A stretch of 64,000 nt of DNA, from positions 22,698,501-22,762,500 of the forward strand of contig CM027385.1 of assembly GCA_015680905.1 (NCBI GenBank), given 5' to 3'. Source of the stretch: Coptis chinensis (lineage: Eukaryota; Streptophyta; Magnoliopsida; Ranunculales; Ranunculaceae). Position 1 is the stretch's first letter; the number at the start of each line of letters is the position of its first letter. Shown here piece after piece: positions 24,567-35,060 of this stretch. The notes under the pieces were generated by a model. That model ran no database searches, had not been told where the DNA came from, and worked only from the letters and a program-made list of their open reading frames with translations. A program made the position numbers and the translations under genes.

Positions 24567-25965
24567 TCATAGACAGGTCCCGTAAAAAGGACTTCCTCTA
24601 CATCGGGGGGACGTAGTTTCGTGAAAATGTTTTAACCGTTGACCATTAACTTGAAAGGTACTGTTGTCATTTGGATTTACCAAGGTGATTGCCCCGTAAA
24701 GTGGGGACTTGATAACCAACTTAAAAGGGCCGGACCAACGGGTTTTAGTTTGCCCAGGAAAAACATGTAGATGGGAGTTGTAAAGCAAAACCTTTTGTCC
24801 GACCACAAACTCTTTGCACAAGATATGCTTATCATGAACACGTTTCATGTTAGCTTTATAATCCTTCGTGGAGATCGCATGCGAATCGCTCACGGATTTC
24901 TTCAAGCTCATTCAATTGCAACTTCAAGCGTTTGACACCGCCTCATCAATATTGAAGTTAAGGCTTTTATAGCCCACGAGAGCACGGTGCTCTAATTCAA
25001 CGGGCAAATGACATGGTTTCCCAATACAAGTCTAAAGGGAGACATACCGATAGGAGTTTTGAAAGCGATTCGATATTTCCATAAGGCATCCAATAGGCGG
25101 CTTTGACCCGGTCTTTCCTATCGGGGTTTACGGTTGTTTCTAAAATCTTTTTGATTTCCCTATTAGAAACTTCTACTTGTCCGCTAGTTTGTGGATGATA
25201 AGGAGTTGCTACTTTGTGTGTAACTCCATACTTTTTCACTAGGGATGCAACCACTCTGTTGCAAAAATATGTTCCACCATCACTAATGATGGCTTTAGGA
25301 ATGCCAAACCGGCGAGAAAATATATTCTTTAATAAAAATACAACGATCTTATGGTCATTGCTACGGCAAGCTAGGGCCTCGATCCATTTTGACACGTAGT
25401 CTATGGCAACTAGAATATAAATGAAACCGTGGGAAACTGGGAAAGGACCCATGAAATCAAAGCCCCAAACATCAAAAATTTCTACTATTAAGATTGGATT
25501 TAATGGCATCATATTACGTTTTGTGATTCTCCCAAGTTGTTGGCAAATCGAATACACGCCTTGTAATGCACTTGGGCATCCTTAAAAGGGTAGGCCAATA
25601 AACTCCACATTGAAGAACTTTAGCGGCTGTTTTCATCCCACTAAAATGGCCACCACACTTTTGTCATGGCAGAACGATAGAACTTCATTGTATTCCCACC
25701 GGGGAATACAACGACGAATAATCTGATCCGCATGATACTTAAAAAGATAGGGCTCATCCCAAGTATAACTTAACTTCGGCAAGAACTTCTTACGTTCATT
25801 TCTTGACCAATTATAAGGCATAACATCGGCCGCTAAATAATTGACAATGTCAAAGATACCATGGTCTTTGAAAAATGGCATCTGATAGATGCTCATCGGG
25901 GAAAAGAGTCCGTATGGACTTAGAATCACCGATCGTTGTTTGTGAGTCTAGATAAGTGGTCGGCA
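24567..25965 (-). pseudogene. Athila integrase, unit 2
   Basis: The minus-strand order is N-terminal zinc-binding region (25,929-25,560, with Ala-Asp-Gln-Ile-Ile-Arg-Arg-Cys and Phe-Cys-His), catalytic core (25,557-24,997), and C-terminal basic domain (24,911-24,567, with Gly-Gln-Lys-Val-Leu-Leu-Tyr and Trp-Ser-Gly-Pro-Phe). The three catalytic acidic residues are visible: Asp in Trp-Gly-Phe-Asp-Phe-Met, Asp in Ile-Ser-Asp-Gly-Gly, and Glu in Val-Glu-Val-Ser-Asn. Frameshifts separate the three parts. Known family role: strand transfer of retroelement cDNA. Confidence 0.88.
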
Positions 25966-26344
25966 ACTACGTTTTTCGACCCTCTTTTGTCCTTTTATTT
26001 CTAATGTGAACTCTTGCGGAGAAGGATCCATCGGATTAATCTCTATTAGCATCCTTCTTTGCAAGAAGGTACTTAAGGGCTGCATGGTCCGTGTAAACTA
26101 AAGTTTTAGAACCAACCAAATAAGGACGAAACTTATCTAAAGCATAAATGACAGCTAAGAATTCTTTTTCGGTAGTTGAATAATTCCATTGAGCATCGTT
26201 TAAGGTTTTGCTAGCATAATAAATAACGGTGGACTTATTATCTAGTTTTTGTCCCAAGACTGCACCAACTGCATAGTCACTAGCATCACATATGAGTTCG
26301 AAAGGTTTGTAACCAATCGGGAGGTTGTATAATGGGTGCGATGG
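25966..26344 (-). pseudogene. Athila RNase H, unit 2
   Basis: This ribonuclease H domain follows RT directly. The 73-codon open part (26,036-26,257) shows Tyr-Ala-Ser-Lys-Thr-Leu, Thr-Glu-Lys-Glu (catalytic Glu) and Tyr-Thr-Asp-His-Ala-Ala-Leu-Lys-Tyr-Leu (catalytic Asp). The first Asp (Cys-Asp-Ala-Ser-Asp-type) is in another frame near 26,275-26,290. It is joined to RT only through frameshifts. Confidence 0.85.
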
Positions 26345-27190
26345 TTAGGCGGCTTTTAAAGTTTCAAAAGCCTGCGTCTGATTAAAATTAAAATCAAAGA
26401 TTGCATCTTTCAAAAGCAGATTAGTTAAAGGCCTAGCTATTTTCGAGAAGTCTTTGATAAATCGCCTATAAAAACCTGCATGGCCTAGAAAGGCTCTAAT
26501 ATCACGGACAGTCCGTGGTTTAGGTAGAGTCGCTAAATTATCTAGTTTGGCCTTATCTACTTCGATGCCATCACTAGATATAATGTGACCTAGTACTATG
26601 CCCTTTTTCACCATGAAATGACACTTTTCCCAGTTTAAAACGAGACTCTTTTCTTCGCACCGTGTCAAAACCTTAGACAGGTTAGACAAACAGTCTGTGA
26701 AGGAGTCTCCATAGATAGAAAAATCATCCATTAAAACTTCCATAAAGCACTCTACCATGTCACTAAATATATGAAGCATACACCGCTGGAAGGTACCAAG
26801 AGCATTACAAAGGCCAAAAGGCATTCGTTTATAGGCATACGTTCCAAAGGAACATGTGAAGGTGGTCTTTTCTTGGTCATTAATATCAATGATAATCTGA
26901 AAATAGCCTGAGTAGCCATCCAGAAAACAATAAAAAGCATGACCAGCTAGGCGTTCGAGCATTTGATCTATAAAGGGTAAAGGGAAGTGATCCTTTCGTG
27001 AGACCTTGTGTGACAACATAGTCACCATTCTCGTTACGTACCATGGTAACTCCCGATTTCTTAGGAACTACATGAATGGGGCTGACCCATTCGCTATCAG
27101 AGATTGGGTATATGATACCCGCATCGAGTAATCATAAGACTTCTTCCCTAACCACCTCTTTCATGGCGGGGTTCAAGCGACGCTGAGGTT
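26345..27190 (-). pseudogene. Athila reverse transcriptase, unit 2
   Basis: The open stretch 26,345-27,028 (227 codons) carries the Ty3/gypsy RT core: His-Phe-Pro-Leu-Pro-Phe-Ile-Asp-Gln-Met, Phe-Leu-Asp-Gly-Tyr-Ser-Gly-Tyr (first Asp), Arg-Met-Pro-Phe-Gly-Leu-Cys-Asn, and Met-Asp-Asp-Phe-Ser at about 26,720-26,735 (catalytic Asp pair). The thumb (Phe-Leu-Gly-His-Ala-Gly-Phe-Tyr-Arg-Arg-Phe) follows. The N-terminal fingers (27,160-27,030) are in another frame. The wording of these motifs is typical of Athila rather than Tat/Ogre or chromovirus lineages. Confidence 0.92.
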
Positions 27191-28040
27191 CGCGAAGTCT
27201 TCGCGTTATCCTCCAAATGGATCGATGAGTGCAAACCTTAGGGTCAATTCCTTAATGTCAGCTAGGGACCAACCAATCACTGAACGATGTTCCCTAATCA
27301 CCCGGATTAAACTTGTCTCTTCATTCTTAGATAACAGAAGAAGATATAATTACCGGATGATTACCATCCGATCAAGTTGTATATATTTTAATTGCGGGGA
27401 AGGGGTTTAAGACTTTGGGGTGGAAGGAAAATCAATAGATGTTTAAATCGGGGTCCTCATTTTGCATAATGAATACTTGCTTGGGTAGCAAGTCTTCATA
27501 CTCAATATGTGGAGCAACCCGAAGTGTCTACAATTGGTGTGGACTCAAGGATGGTGTTGACTTCCTCTAAGTAGGAGTCATTTACAAAATCTGACTTTCC
27601 AAAAGAAAGGAATTTGTACATATTGTTTTCGAAACGTGTTGTTAAAATAATCTTGAGCTAAGCTCTCGATCATGCTAACCTCCCCATCTATAGACGAATC
27701 GTAACCTGTTTCATCATTTTAAAACATTTACCTCAACCGTGAGATGGCCAAAAGATAAGGACATCTTACCATCGCGGCAATTAATAAGTCGTTGGCGGTT
27801 GCTAAAAGGAAAAGCCCTAAGATGATCGGTCAGAGTCATTAGCGACTTACGTATCGAGGATAACAAAATCAGCGGGATAGTAGAACTCACGAACCTTAAC
27901 AAGCACGTTTTCCACTACACCCTTAGGATACTTAATAGACACATCCGCTAATTGCAATGTTATTTTTGTAGGTTGCATTTCCTGTAGACCTATTTGTTTA
28001 TACAAGTAATACGGGAGTAAGTTAACACTTCGCCCGTGTC
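27191..28040 (-). pseudogene. Athila protease and PR-RT linker, unit 2
   Basis: The protease active-site stretch is at about 28,040-27,990: Asp-Thr-Gly is readable, and the following Val-Asn-Leu-Leu-Pro is one frame off. The second half (27,902-27,714) reads Leu-Ile-Asn-Cys-Arg-Asp-Gly-Lys-Met-Ser-Leu-Ser-Phe. The linker between 27,700 and 27,200 shows no domain. Confidence 0.75.
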
Positions 28041-30176
28041 TAATAAAGTGGTCGTGGGTGTGGGAATTTCCTAAGGTGCATTTTACAAGATGGGGCGACC
28101 GGGGTCCTTGTACTTAACAATTCCATTATTTTTCGGATAAAGTTGGGAATTGTTCAGGTTAAAAAAGCGTCGGTAGGTATGTTGGTCTTCGCCTAGTAGT
28201 GCACAACTCTTTAAGAAACTTAAGCGTGATTAGGTAGCTTTTAATAGCTTCGAGAAAAGGAAGGTTTATCGTTAGATTTTTGAAAATGTTCCTAATCTCC
28301 TCGAAGTTGGTATCCCCAGTTAGCATGGCTAATTTTTGAGGGAATGGTGGTTTAAGCTCTATATTTAGCGTATGGCTCGACTTGATGTGTAACCTTAAAA
28401 CTTTCTATTTCTTAGGTTGTGGTTTAACTGGTACCTCTACGGTGGTAGGTTCTTCAGTTTCTATGTCGGTTATCTAGTTCGATATCCGGTGTAGGAATCT
28501 TGATCGCGGTAACTATAGGCATAGTTACTTTGTTATCAACCACCTTTCGAGGCGGAGAGTGGTGATGGCATTCAGGTCACCTACTATAGTCGTTTCCGTA
28601 CTAGTATTACCGTTTACCTCAAAAGGCGTGTTTGTTGTTTTAGGGTTTTGTATCGGCATCACGGAAACCGCCTTTTGGTTGGGCTTTCTCTTGGGCTAAC
28701 TGTTGTATGCCCTGATTTATGGATTGTAATATTTGTTGGTTTGATTGAGTCATTGATTGGAAAAGTTGTTGGGTAACCTGTATAAAGGCGTCGATACGGT
28801 CCGGTTGTGTAGGTGTAGTAGTCACACGGTGGTGCGACCGAACTATCTCACGTTGATTATTTATGGGTGGGTTTTGATAGTTACTATTGTTAACCTAACG
28901 ATACCTCTATTGGTATTATAATTATTATAATTATTCTGACCTTGTGCTACACCTTGTCGTGGTTGCGCTTAGTTGTTATAATTATTATAATTTCCCTAAC
29001 CTTGTCCCTGTCCTTGCCTAGGTGGAGCTTGATTATAGTTGTTTGTTTGCCTAGCATTTTGGTTATTAAACCACAGGTTGTAACTTGTTGATTGTTTAAG
29101 CCAACTAAAGTTGGGATGTTGTCTCCATGGGGCATTAGGAATAGGATAGTTATTAATGGAGCAAACATTATCTTGCTCGATTGTTGTTGTTCATAGGCGA
29201 GAGGACAATAGGAGTCGGGTGCTTTCGGGGACTCAAACAGAAATTACATGGGTTGGAGTTGACATTCATGGCGTGAATAGGCTTTTGTTGAATAGAAATA
29301 GCCTCTACTTTTTAGTTAGAGATTCGATTAAATTTTTAAGTTAAGGTCGGGGTTTCATCTCAAACATACCGTGACCTTAACTGTTGAAGAAGAACTAGCG
29401 AGGCGGGGGATATCATCACTCCCCAATTGTTATTGCGTTTAGTTTGTTCTTCTAAAAATTTATAAGCCTCTGAGGCTCCTTTATTTAGGAAACTACCCCC
29501 ATTCATTATGTCAAGGACTTCTTTATGGTGATGTTGAAGTCCTTTGAAAAAGGCACGAACTAACGTGTCTTTTGCTAGGTTATGGTGTGGACACTCTATT
29601 AGCAGATCGGTGAAACGATTCCAAGCCTCAGAAAATGATTCATGAGGGTTAAATGGAAGAAATGAATCTTGGAAAGCATTTCATCCGTCTTTAGGGGGGG
29701 TAAAATGTTCCATAAATAGTCTGAACAAGTTTAGCCCACGAGTCCACAGAGTTAGCGCTTTGGGCGCTTAACCAAGACGCTGCCCTATCGGCTAAGGTGA
29801 AGGGAAATACCCTCAGTTTAATTTGTTCCGCACCAACCGTAGGATGATGGAATGTTGTAAGGACTTGTTCAATCCTACGCATGTGTTGGTAAGGCTTTTC
29901 ATGGCCTAAACCATGGAAAACGGGTAACAAATTAAATATGTTTGGGGATTCGAAAATCCCCACCTAGATTACTGCTAGAAGAACGATGCAAGATTTAGGG
30001 CTATCGCTCAAAGCTTTGTAGAAGTCGGAGAGAGGAGTCTCTCTTTCTTCACCCATTATGTCAGGTATGGTTGGTGGAATAGTAGTTAGAGGTGTTATGA
30101 TTGGTATACTCGATATGTTTGTTTGTTGACGGTTAATTACGTTCGGGTGTTTTCTCCCACCGGACCTTAATCTCAT
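28041..30176 (-). pseudogene. Athila gag, copy D
   Basis: The start ATG at 30,176 gives Met-Arg-Leu-Arg-Ser-Gly-Gly-Arg, a basic N-terminus. The matrix/capsid part at 29,963-29,691 contains Phe-Asn-Leu-Leu-Pro-Val-Phe-His-Gly-Leu and Ala-Ala-Ser-Trp-Leu. The Pro-His-Glu-Ser-Phe signature lies near 29,620-29,650. A Gln-rich segment (28,825-28,640) precedes protease. The Asn/Tyr-rich stretch lies near 28,910-28,990. It forms one polyprotein with PR-RT-RH-IN, as usual for Athila, and is broken by frameshifts. Confidence 0.87.
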
Positions 30177-30705
30177 GCAAGTCTAAGTCTAAACACGAAA
30201 ACAACCCAAACAATCTTGATATATTAGTATGAACCTCTAACTGGAGATGCGAGGTATGGAAGAAAGGAATACCTGATTGCGTCCTTGCTTCGCTTATGAA
30301 TAGTGTCTTGTTTACGCTTGTTCAGTGTATATAGCGAGGTTAGAACACTGAAAAAATATGAAAGAGCAAAGTTCGAAGTCAAAACTGGCCGAAATCCGAA
30401 AAATTTAACACGCAGAGTGGTCATTTCGAATAGGCCGAATAAGTCATCGCTCCGAGTAATTTTCAAATTACGGTGTTTTTAGCGGGTTAGCTCCACATAA
30501 GGGGAGGTCGCTCATGTCCATAATGAGTTAGGCGGTCAAGGAGGAGCTTGGCGTGCTTTCGATGTAATTTTTACCCGAATTTTTCAACTCTCGAAATGGA
30601 TAACCACGGTATGAATCAAACAAGGGTGGGTGGGTTTAATGGGACTTAAAATGACTAATTCTACTATGAAAACAATGCTAAAAAGCCACTAAGATGGCAG
30701 CTGGT
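30177..30705 (-). other. Athila leader, copy D
   Basis: This untranslated leader lies between the 5' LTR and gag. The PBS position at about 30,686-30,704 is garbled (gatggcagctgg on the plus strand) relative to the TGGCGCC site in copy A. No gene is seen. Confidence 0.6.
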
Positions 30706-32178
30706 TGATAAACTGAAAAATGAATAGTTTACGTCATTTAAATGAGCGATAAAACTCAAAACGTAAGTAAACTAAAACTATTTAAGTGTCTATTTTATCA
30801 AAGTTTCTACTCTCAATTCTATCGAAATAGAGTGGAGTAACAAATTCGTTCCTCTCCTAGTGCTCTAGCATGGATGTTTTCTAATCTAATTAGTCGGTCT
30901 TAAGTCAATGAGAGCTTTACGAAGGTGATTACTACGATACTTACTGAATTTGATTACTTGACTTTTAAACTACTAATGCTATGGAAATATGATTGTTTTG
31001 AATCTAGATAAATGATTAGAGGGGAATTGAATCCACCTCGAATCCAACTTAATAGCCTAACATAGATTCTTGTATCTCGATTCTTACGTTCTTCCGGCAA
31101 GAAATTCGAAGTTCTAATCCCTAGTGTTCATGGCATTTCTCTCGAAAGTACTAACTAGCATGTGAGGTCGTCCACCCATTCTCATGGCGAATCACGACCT
31201 TCTAGATTGGAATAGATTCTACAATGTTTCTACACTATACCACTAAGTTTTCATCAAGGCTTCATCAACCCTCTAATGGAGGTTTTAGCCTTGAGTCATC
31301 AAACCATCATTTTCCATTGAATTATAACTACAAATCATATTAAAATTCTAACTTAACTAAATGAACTAACAATGGTTCAATATATTTAAACTACGGAATG
31401 ATAATCAACAAGAATTAAAATCAGATCTATAAATTGAAATAACACAATTCGAAATTGAGAAAACAACTATTTTATTTATCTAATCAATCAAGAACAATGA
31501 TTCAAAGACTTAATCTAAAACAAGAATTGAAAATGGAACTAAGCTTAATTTAATTAATAAAACTAGATCTAGAATTCTATATATTAATTTAGGTCTAACT
31601 AGCTACCATTAACAAAGAGCTAAGCTTTTGTTTTTATACATTCAGGTCCAAAAATCGTGCATGGGCTTGGAGCCATGTTTTGGGCCAGAGAATCAGGCCC
31701 AAAACCCAATTCTTTCAGTCCAAAAAGGCCTCTTCAGCTGCAGTTGGCTTCCACAGACTCTTCTTCCACTTCTGCTCCTCTGATTGGGTCAAGGTTTGGA
31801 CCATTGGAAAGCTCTTTCCGAGCCGGTCGTTTTGACATAAGGTAGGCCCAATTCCGAGGTCTGAGTCCAAAGATATGGTCTTCGGAAGTTCTGTTGACTT
31901 TGTGCAATTTACTTTTGCGTGGACTTTGACTTTTCAGCTTTGACCGGGCTTTAGAAAGGCTTTGTCTTCTTGGATCTTGGCCTTTAATCACGGAACTCCT
32001 TAGTAACCGACCTTTGCTCCTTTATCTCGTTAAAGTGGCACATTTCTGCACATAATGGACTTTGAAGCCTGAAATGCATAAAACACGTGATCAGTGTTAA
32101 CTCTTAATTATTACTCACATAATTGGTCTAAAAGTATGACTGTTACAGGGTTAAAACTACAGTTTTGGGCTCTTATCA
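30706..32178 (-). repeat. Athila LTR, copy D (complete 5' LTR)
   Basis: 1,473 bp. On the minus strand it begins TGATAAGAGCCC at 32,178 and ends near 30,706. It carries a 114-bp segment (31,893-32,006, rich in GACTTTGAC) lacking in LTR copies A and B; the flanks ggaagttct and ggaactcct look like a short direct repeat, so A/B may have lost it by slippage. Its outer base directly touches copia LTR sequence. Confidence 0.88.
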
Positions 32179-32270
32179 TCTACCAAGTCACACTATTCTA
32201 AATACATAATGTTCTAAATATATCCTAAATATATTGTTTCATATTTAGAATATATATACAACTTTCTACA
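32179..32270 (-). repeat. Copia 3' LTR, truncated by the Athila insertion
   Basis: These 92 bp align with 37,265-37,357 with about four differences. On the minus strand it starts TGTAGAAAG directly after the PPT. The remaining ~86 bp of the LTR are missing, because the Athila LTR begins at exactly this point. Confidence 0.88.
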
Positions 32271-32282
32271 CTCCCCCTCAAG
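32271..32282 (-). other. Copia polypurine tract
   Basis: The minus strand reads CTTGAGGGGGAG immediately before the LTR start TGTAGAAAG. This is the plus-strand primer site of the retroelement. Confidence 0.85.
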
Positions 32283-32337
32283 TTGATACATAGATGTCAA
32301 TCATGCCCAACTTGTCAACTGAGCTGTCGAACACTTT

Positions 32338-33057
32338 TTAAGATACACCTTTGGTAAGAACATCAGCTAATTGCTCCTCTGAGGTTACAAAAGGAAAGTG
32401 AATAACCTTACTATTAAGATTTTCTTTAATAAAATGACGATCAACCTCCACATGCTTTATTCGATCATGCTGAACTGGATTATGTGCAATTTGAATGGAG
32501 GCTTGATTATCATAATGTAAATCCATAGGCTTTTGAAGCTTGAAGCCCAATTCCTTTAAGACATTACGGATCCACAACAATTCACATACTTCATGTGCCA
32601 TACCTAGAAATTCAGCTTCTGCACTAGATCTGGCCACAACTTTTTGTTTCTTACTACGCCAAGTTATAAGATTTCCACTGACAAAAGTAAAATATCCTAA
32701 TGTAGAACATCTATCAGTTTTATCACCAGCCCAATCTGCATCTGTGTGTCCAACAATGTCTAATACATCATTCTTTCCAAACAGTAAACCTTTGCCAGGT
32801 GCCTTCTTCAAAGACTTCAAGATACGAAAGACTGCATCCATATGTTCTTTACTCGGACAATACATAAACTGACTAACCACACTCACAGCATAAGCAATAT
32901 CAGGTCTAGTATGAGAGAGATAAATTAACCTTCCTACAAGGAGCTGATACCTTCTTTTATTAGTAGGAACTTGGTCAGGATGAATGGTGAGTCCATGATT
33001 CATCTCAATGGGTGTCTCCATCAGTTTGCAATCCAACATCCCTATTTCAGCAAGCAA
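32338..33057 (-). pseudogene. Copia RT C-terminus and RNase H
   Basis: This is a 239-codon open stretch. The N-terminal part is the RT connection (Pro-Thr-Asn-Lys-Arg-Arg-Tyr-Gln...Leu-Ile-Tyr-Leu-Ser-His-Thr-Arg-Pro-Asp-Ile-Ala-Tyr-Ala-Val). RNase H follows with Thr-Asp-Ala-Asp-Trp-Ala-Gly (catalytic Asp), Ser-Ser-Ala-Glu-Ala-Glu-Phe (catalytic Glu), Tyr-Asp-Asn-Gln-Ala (third Asp) and the C-terminal Glu-Gln-Leu-Ala-Asp-Val-Leu-Thr-Lys. A stop follows Gly-Val-Ser, a few codons before the usual end. A short gap with a stop (about 33,070) separates it from RT. Confidence 0.9.
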
Positions 33058-33199
33058 ATCAAGGACATACTTCCTCTATGAGAGTGAAATCCCCTTTTTA
33101 GACCTTGCAACTTCAATACCCAGAAAATACTTTAGTTGTCCTAGATCCTTCATTTCAAATTCATTCGACAAATACTTCTGCAATTCATTTATTTCCTTC

Positions 33200-33850
33200 G
33201 GGTCATCCTATGTAACGATCATGTCATCAACATACACAATTAGAGTTGTAATCTTACCATCCTTGTGTTTGATAAACAAGGCATGGTCAGAATTGCTCTG
33301 TTTGTACCCAAAAGCTCTCATAGATTTTGTAAATCTTCCAAACCAAACTCTTGGAGATTGTTTCAGGCCATACAAAACCTTTTTCAGTTTACACACCTTC
33401 CCAACATCTTTGGGATGGTTCTTCACACCTGGAGGCATATCCATGTATACTTCTTCCTCCAAATTCCCATTCAGGAATGCATTCTTCACATCAAGCTGGT
33501 GCAAGGGCCAATCTTTATTTGCTATAAGCAAAATTAAAATTCGGACTGTATTGATCTTTGCCATAGGTGCGAAAGTCTCCTCATAATCAATTCCATAACA
33601 TTGTGTGTATCCCTTGGCAAGAGGCAACCAATCTTGCCTTATATCTATCAATAGTTCCATCTGCATTAAGCTTCATGGTAAACACCCAACGACATCCAAC
33701 AGTCTTCATTCCAATAGGCATATCAACTACCTCCCATGTTACATTCTTTCAAAGGGCTTCCAATTCTTCATTCATTGCTTTCTTCCATTTTGGATCTTTC
33801 AAAACATCCTGCATGTTACTAGGAATAAATACAGTAGATAATTGATTTAT
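33200..33850 (-). pseudogene. Copia reverse transcriptase
   Basis: The open stretch 33,208-33,666 shows Asp-Tyr-Glu-Glu-Thr-Phe-Ala-Pro, His-Gln-Leu-Asp-Val-Lys-Asn-Ala-Phe-Leu-Asn-Gly, Tyr-Gly-Leu-Lys-Gln-Ser-Pro-Arg-Val-Trp and, at its end, Tyr-Val-Asp-Asp-Met with the catalytic Asp pair. The N-terminal end (Met-Asn-Glu-Glu-Leu-Glu-Ala-Leu) is in a second frame at about 33,750-33,780. It is not functional as one frame. Confidence 0.9.
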
Positions 33851-34007
33851 AACAAGTGCATGTGATTCAGAAAGTCTATGGTTAGACATAAATTTAGCTA
33901 TATGATATTTAGCATTGGGTTTAATGTCTGGTTCATATTGTTTCTTAGGAACTCCCTTACTAGCTCTTTGAGATTTTCTAGGTTCAAGACTTTCTTACCC
34001 AATAGAC

Positions 34008-35060
34008 TCAATTAAAGGTTATAGGAGGTACTTGAGACAGATCATTATGACCGAGATCTTTAGTTGTTGATGTAGAAGGGGAAATGTCGTGTGCTACAGT
34101 TTTAGATACATCATGATAATGTGCTTCTGTTTGATCGCTTGGAACCAAATGGTTGATTGTCTGCTCATGATTATTCTCTACTACTACAGGATCAATTTCT
34201 GCTGCAGGAAGATCAAATCGTTCCTCCAAGTGTTCCAATTCTTCAAAGACATCAAAGTTGGCAATAGACCAAGGATTCCCTCCACCGCCACTCTCCCCCT
34301 GAAGGGAAGATTGGGAAACTCCTCCTGAGTAATACGGGTCTGATTCATGGAATGAGACATCAAGAGATATATGCATTTTGTCAGTAATTGGATCATAACA
34401 CCTATACCCTTTCTGAAACTTTGCATAACCCACAAAAATACACTTCTTCACTCGAGGATCAAGTTTACTTCGTTTTGATTTTTGGGATATGGACATAAGC
34501 TGTACATCCAAACACCCGAGGCTCTAAGTTAGGCATAGATGGGATGGACAAAAGTGTATGGAGTTTCTGATAAGGATTTTGGAACTCAATTATCCATGAG
34601 GGAGTACGGTTGATAACATATGCTGTTGATTTCACTGCTTCACCCCAATAGGATCGAGGTACATTCATGCCAAACAAGGAAGCATGAACAACTTCCAACA
34701 GCTGCATGTTCTTTCGTTCTGCTAAACCATTTTGTTGGGGGGGTACCAGAATTGGAGGTTTGATGACGAATTCTAATTGACCGGGAAAATTCAGACATGA
34801 GGCTATTCGCAAATTCTCCACCATTATCAGACTGAAAGACCCTGATAGATTGTTGATATTGCGTCGCCACCATTTTGTAAAAATTAGTAAACATCCCATA
34901 TACATCACTTTTGTTTTTCAGTAATGACACCCAAGTCATGCGAGTGCAATCATCAATAAAAATTACATAATATCGAGTTCCAGAAAATGAAGAAACTTTT
35001 GCAGGCCCCCAAACATCAGAGTGAATTTTCATAAAAGGAACATGACATCTATTATGATAG
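34008..35060 (-). pseudogene. Copia integrase (core and C-terminus)
   Basis: Translation resumes at Cys-His-Val-Pro-Phe near 35,045. The core (35,032-34,640) holds Ile-His-Ser-Asp-Val-Trp-Gly-Pro (first Asp) and Phe-Gln-Ser-Asp-Asn-Gly-Gly-Glu-Phe (second Asp). The third, in Asn-Gly-Leu-Ala-Glu-Arg-Lys-Asn, comes after a frameshift at about 34,740 marked by a G/C homopolymer. The C-terminal region (34,511-34,008) has Val-Phe-Gly-Cys-Thr-Ala-Tyr-Val-His and Lys-Cys-Ile-Phe-Val-Gly-Tyr. The zinc-finger half and GAG-pre-integrase domain are absent, replaced by the segment at 35,061-36,704. Confidence 0.88.

Larger units (their letters stand above)
15364..31027. repeat. Tandem duplication unit 2 (Athila block)
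   Basis: This is the second copy of the 15.66 kb block. It starts inside the protease region (acatctttccat, matching 12,117 and 27,768) and its last duplicated base is about 31,027 in the LTR, after which the native LTR sequence goes on to 32,178. It is clearly less disrupted than unit 1: RT has a 227-codon open stretch and the integrase core a 186-codon one. Confidence 0.9.
20867..32178 (-). mobile_element. Athila (Ty3/gypsy) element D, 3' LTR not identified
   Basis: The minus-strand order is LTR 32,178-30,706, PBS, gag, PR, RT, RNase H, IN, conserved block, ORF3, 3' non-coding region, possible PPT. No LTR resembling copy D is found downstream; LINE ORF1 and then LTR copy B occupy the place. 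My reading is that a LINE inserted near the PPT and another Athila (copy B) inserted in the LINE, leaving the rest beyond the left edge. The 5' end sits inside the 3' LTR of a copia element. Confidence 0.75.

Noticed and set aside
33008-33845. Long plus-strand ORFs (up to 192 codons) over the copia element
   Set aside because: They are antisense shadows of RT and RNase H on the minus strand, which carry all the conserved motifs.
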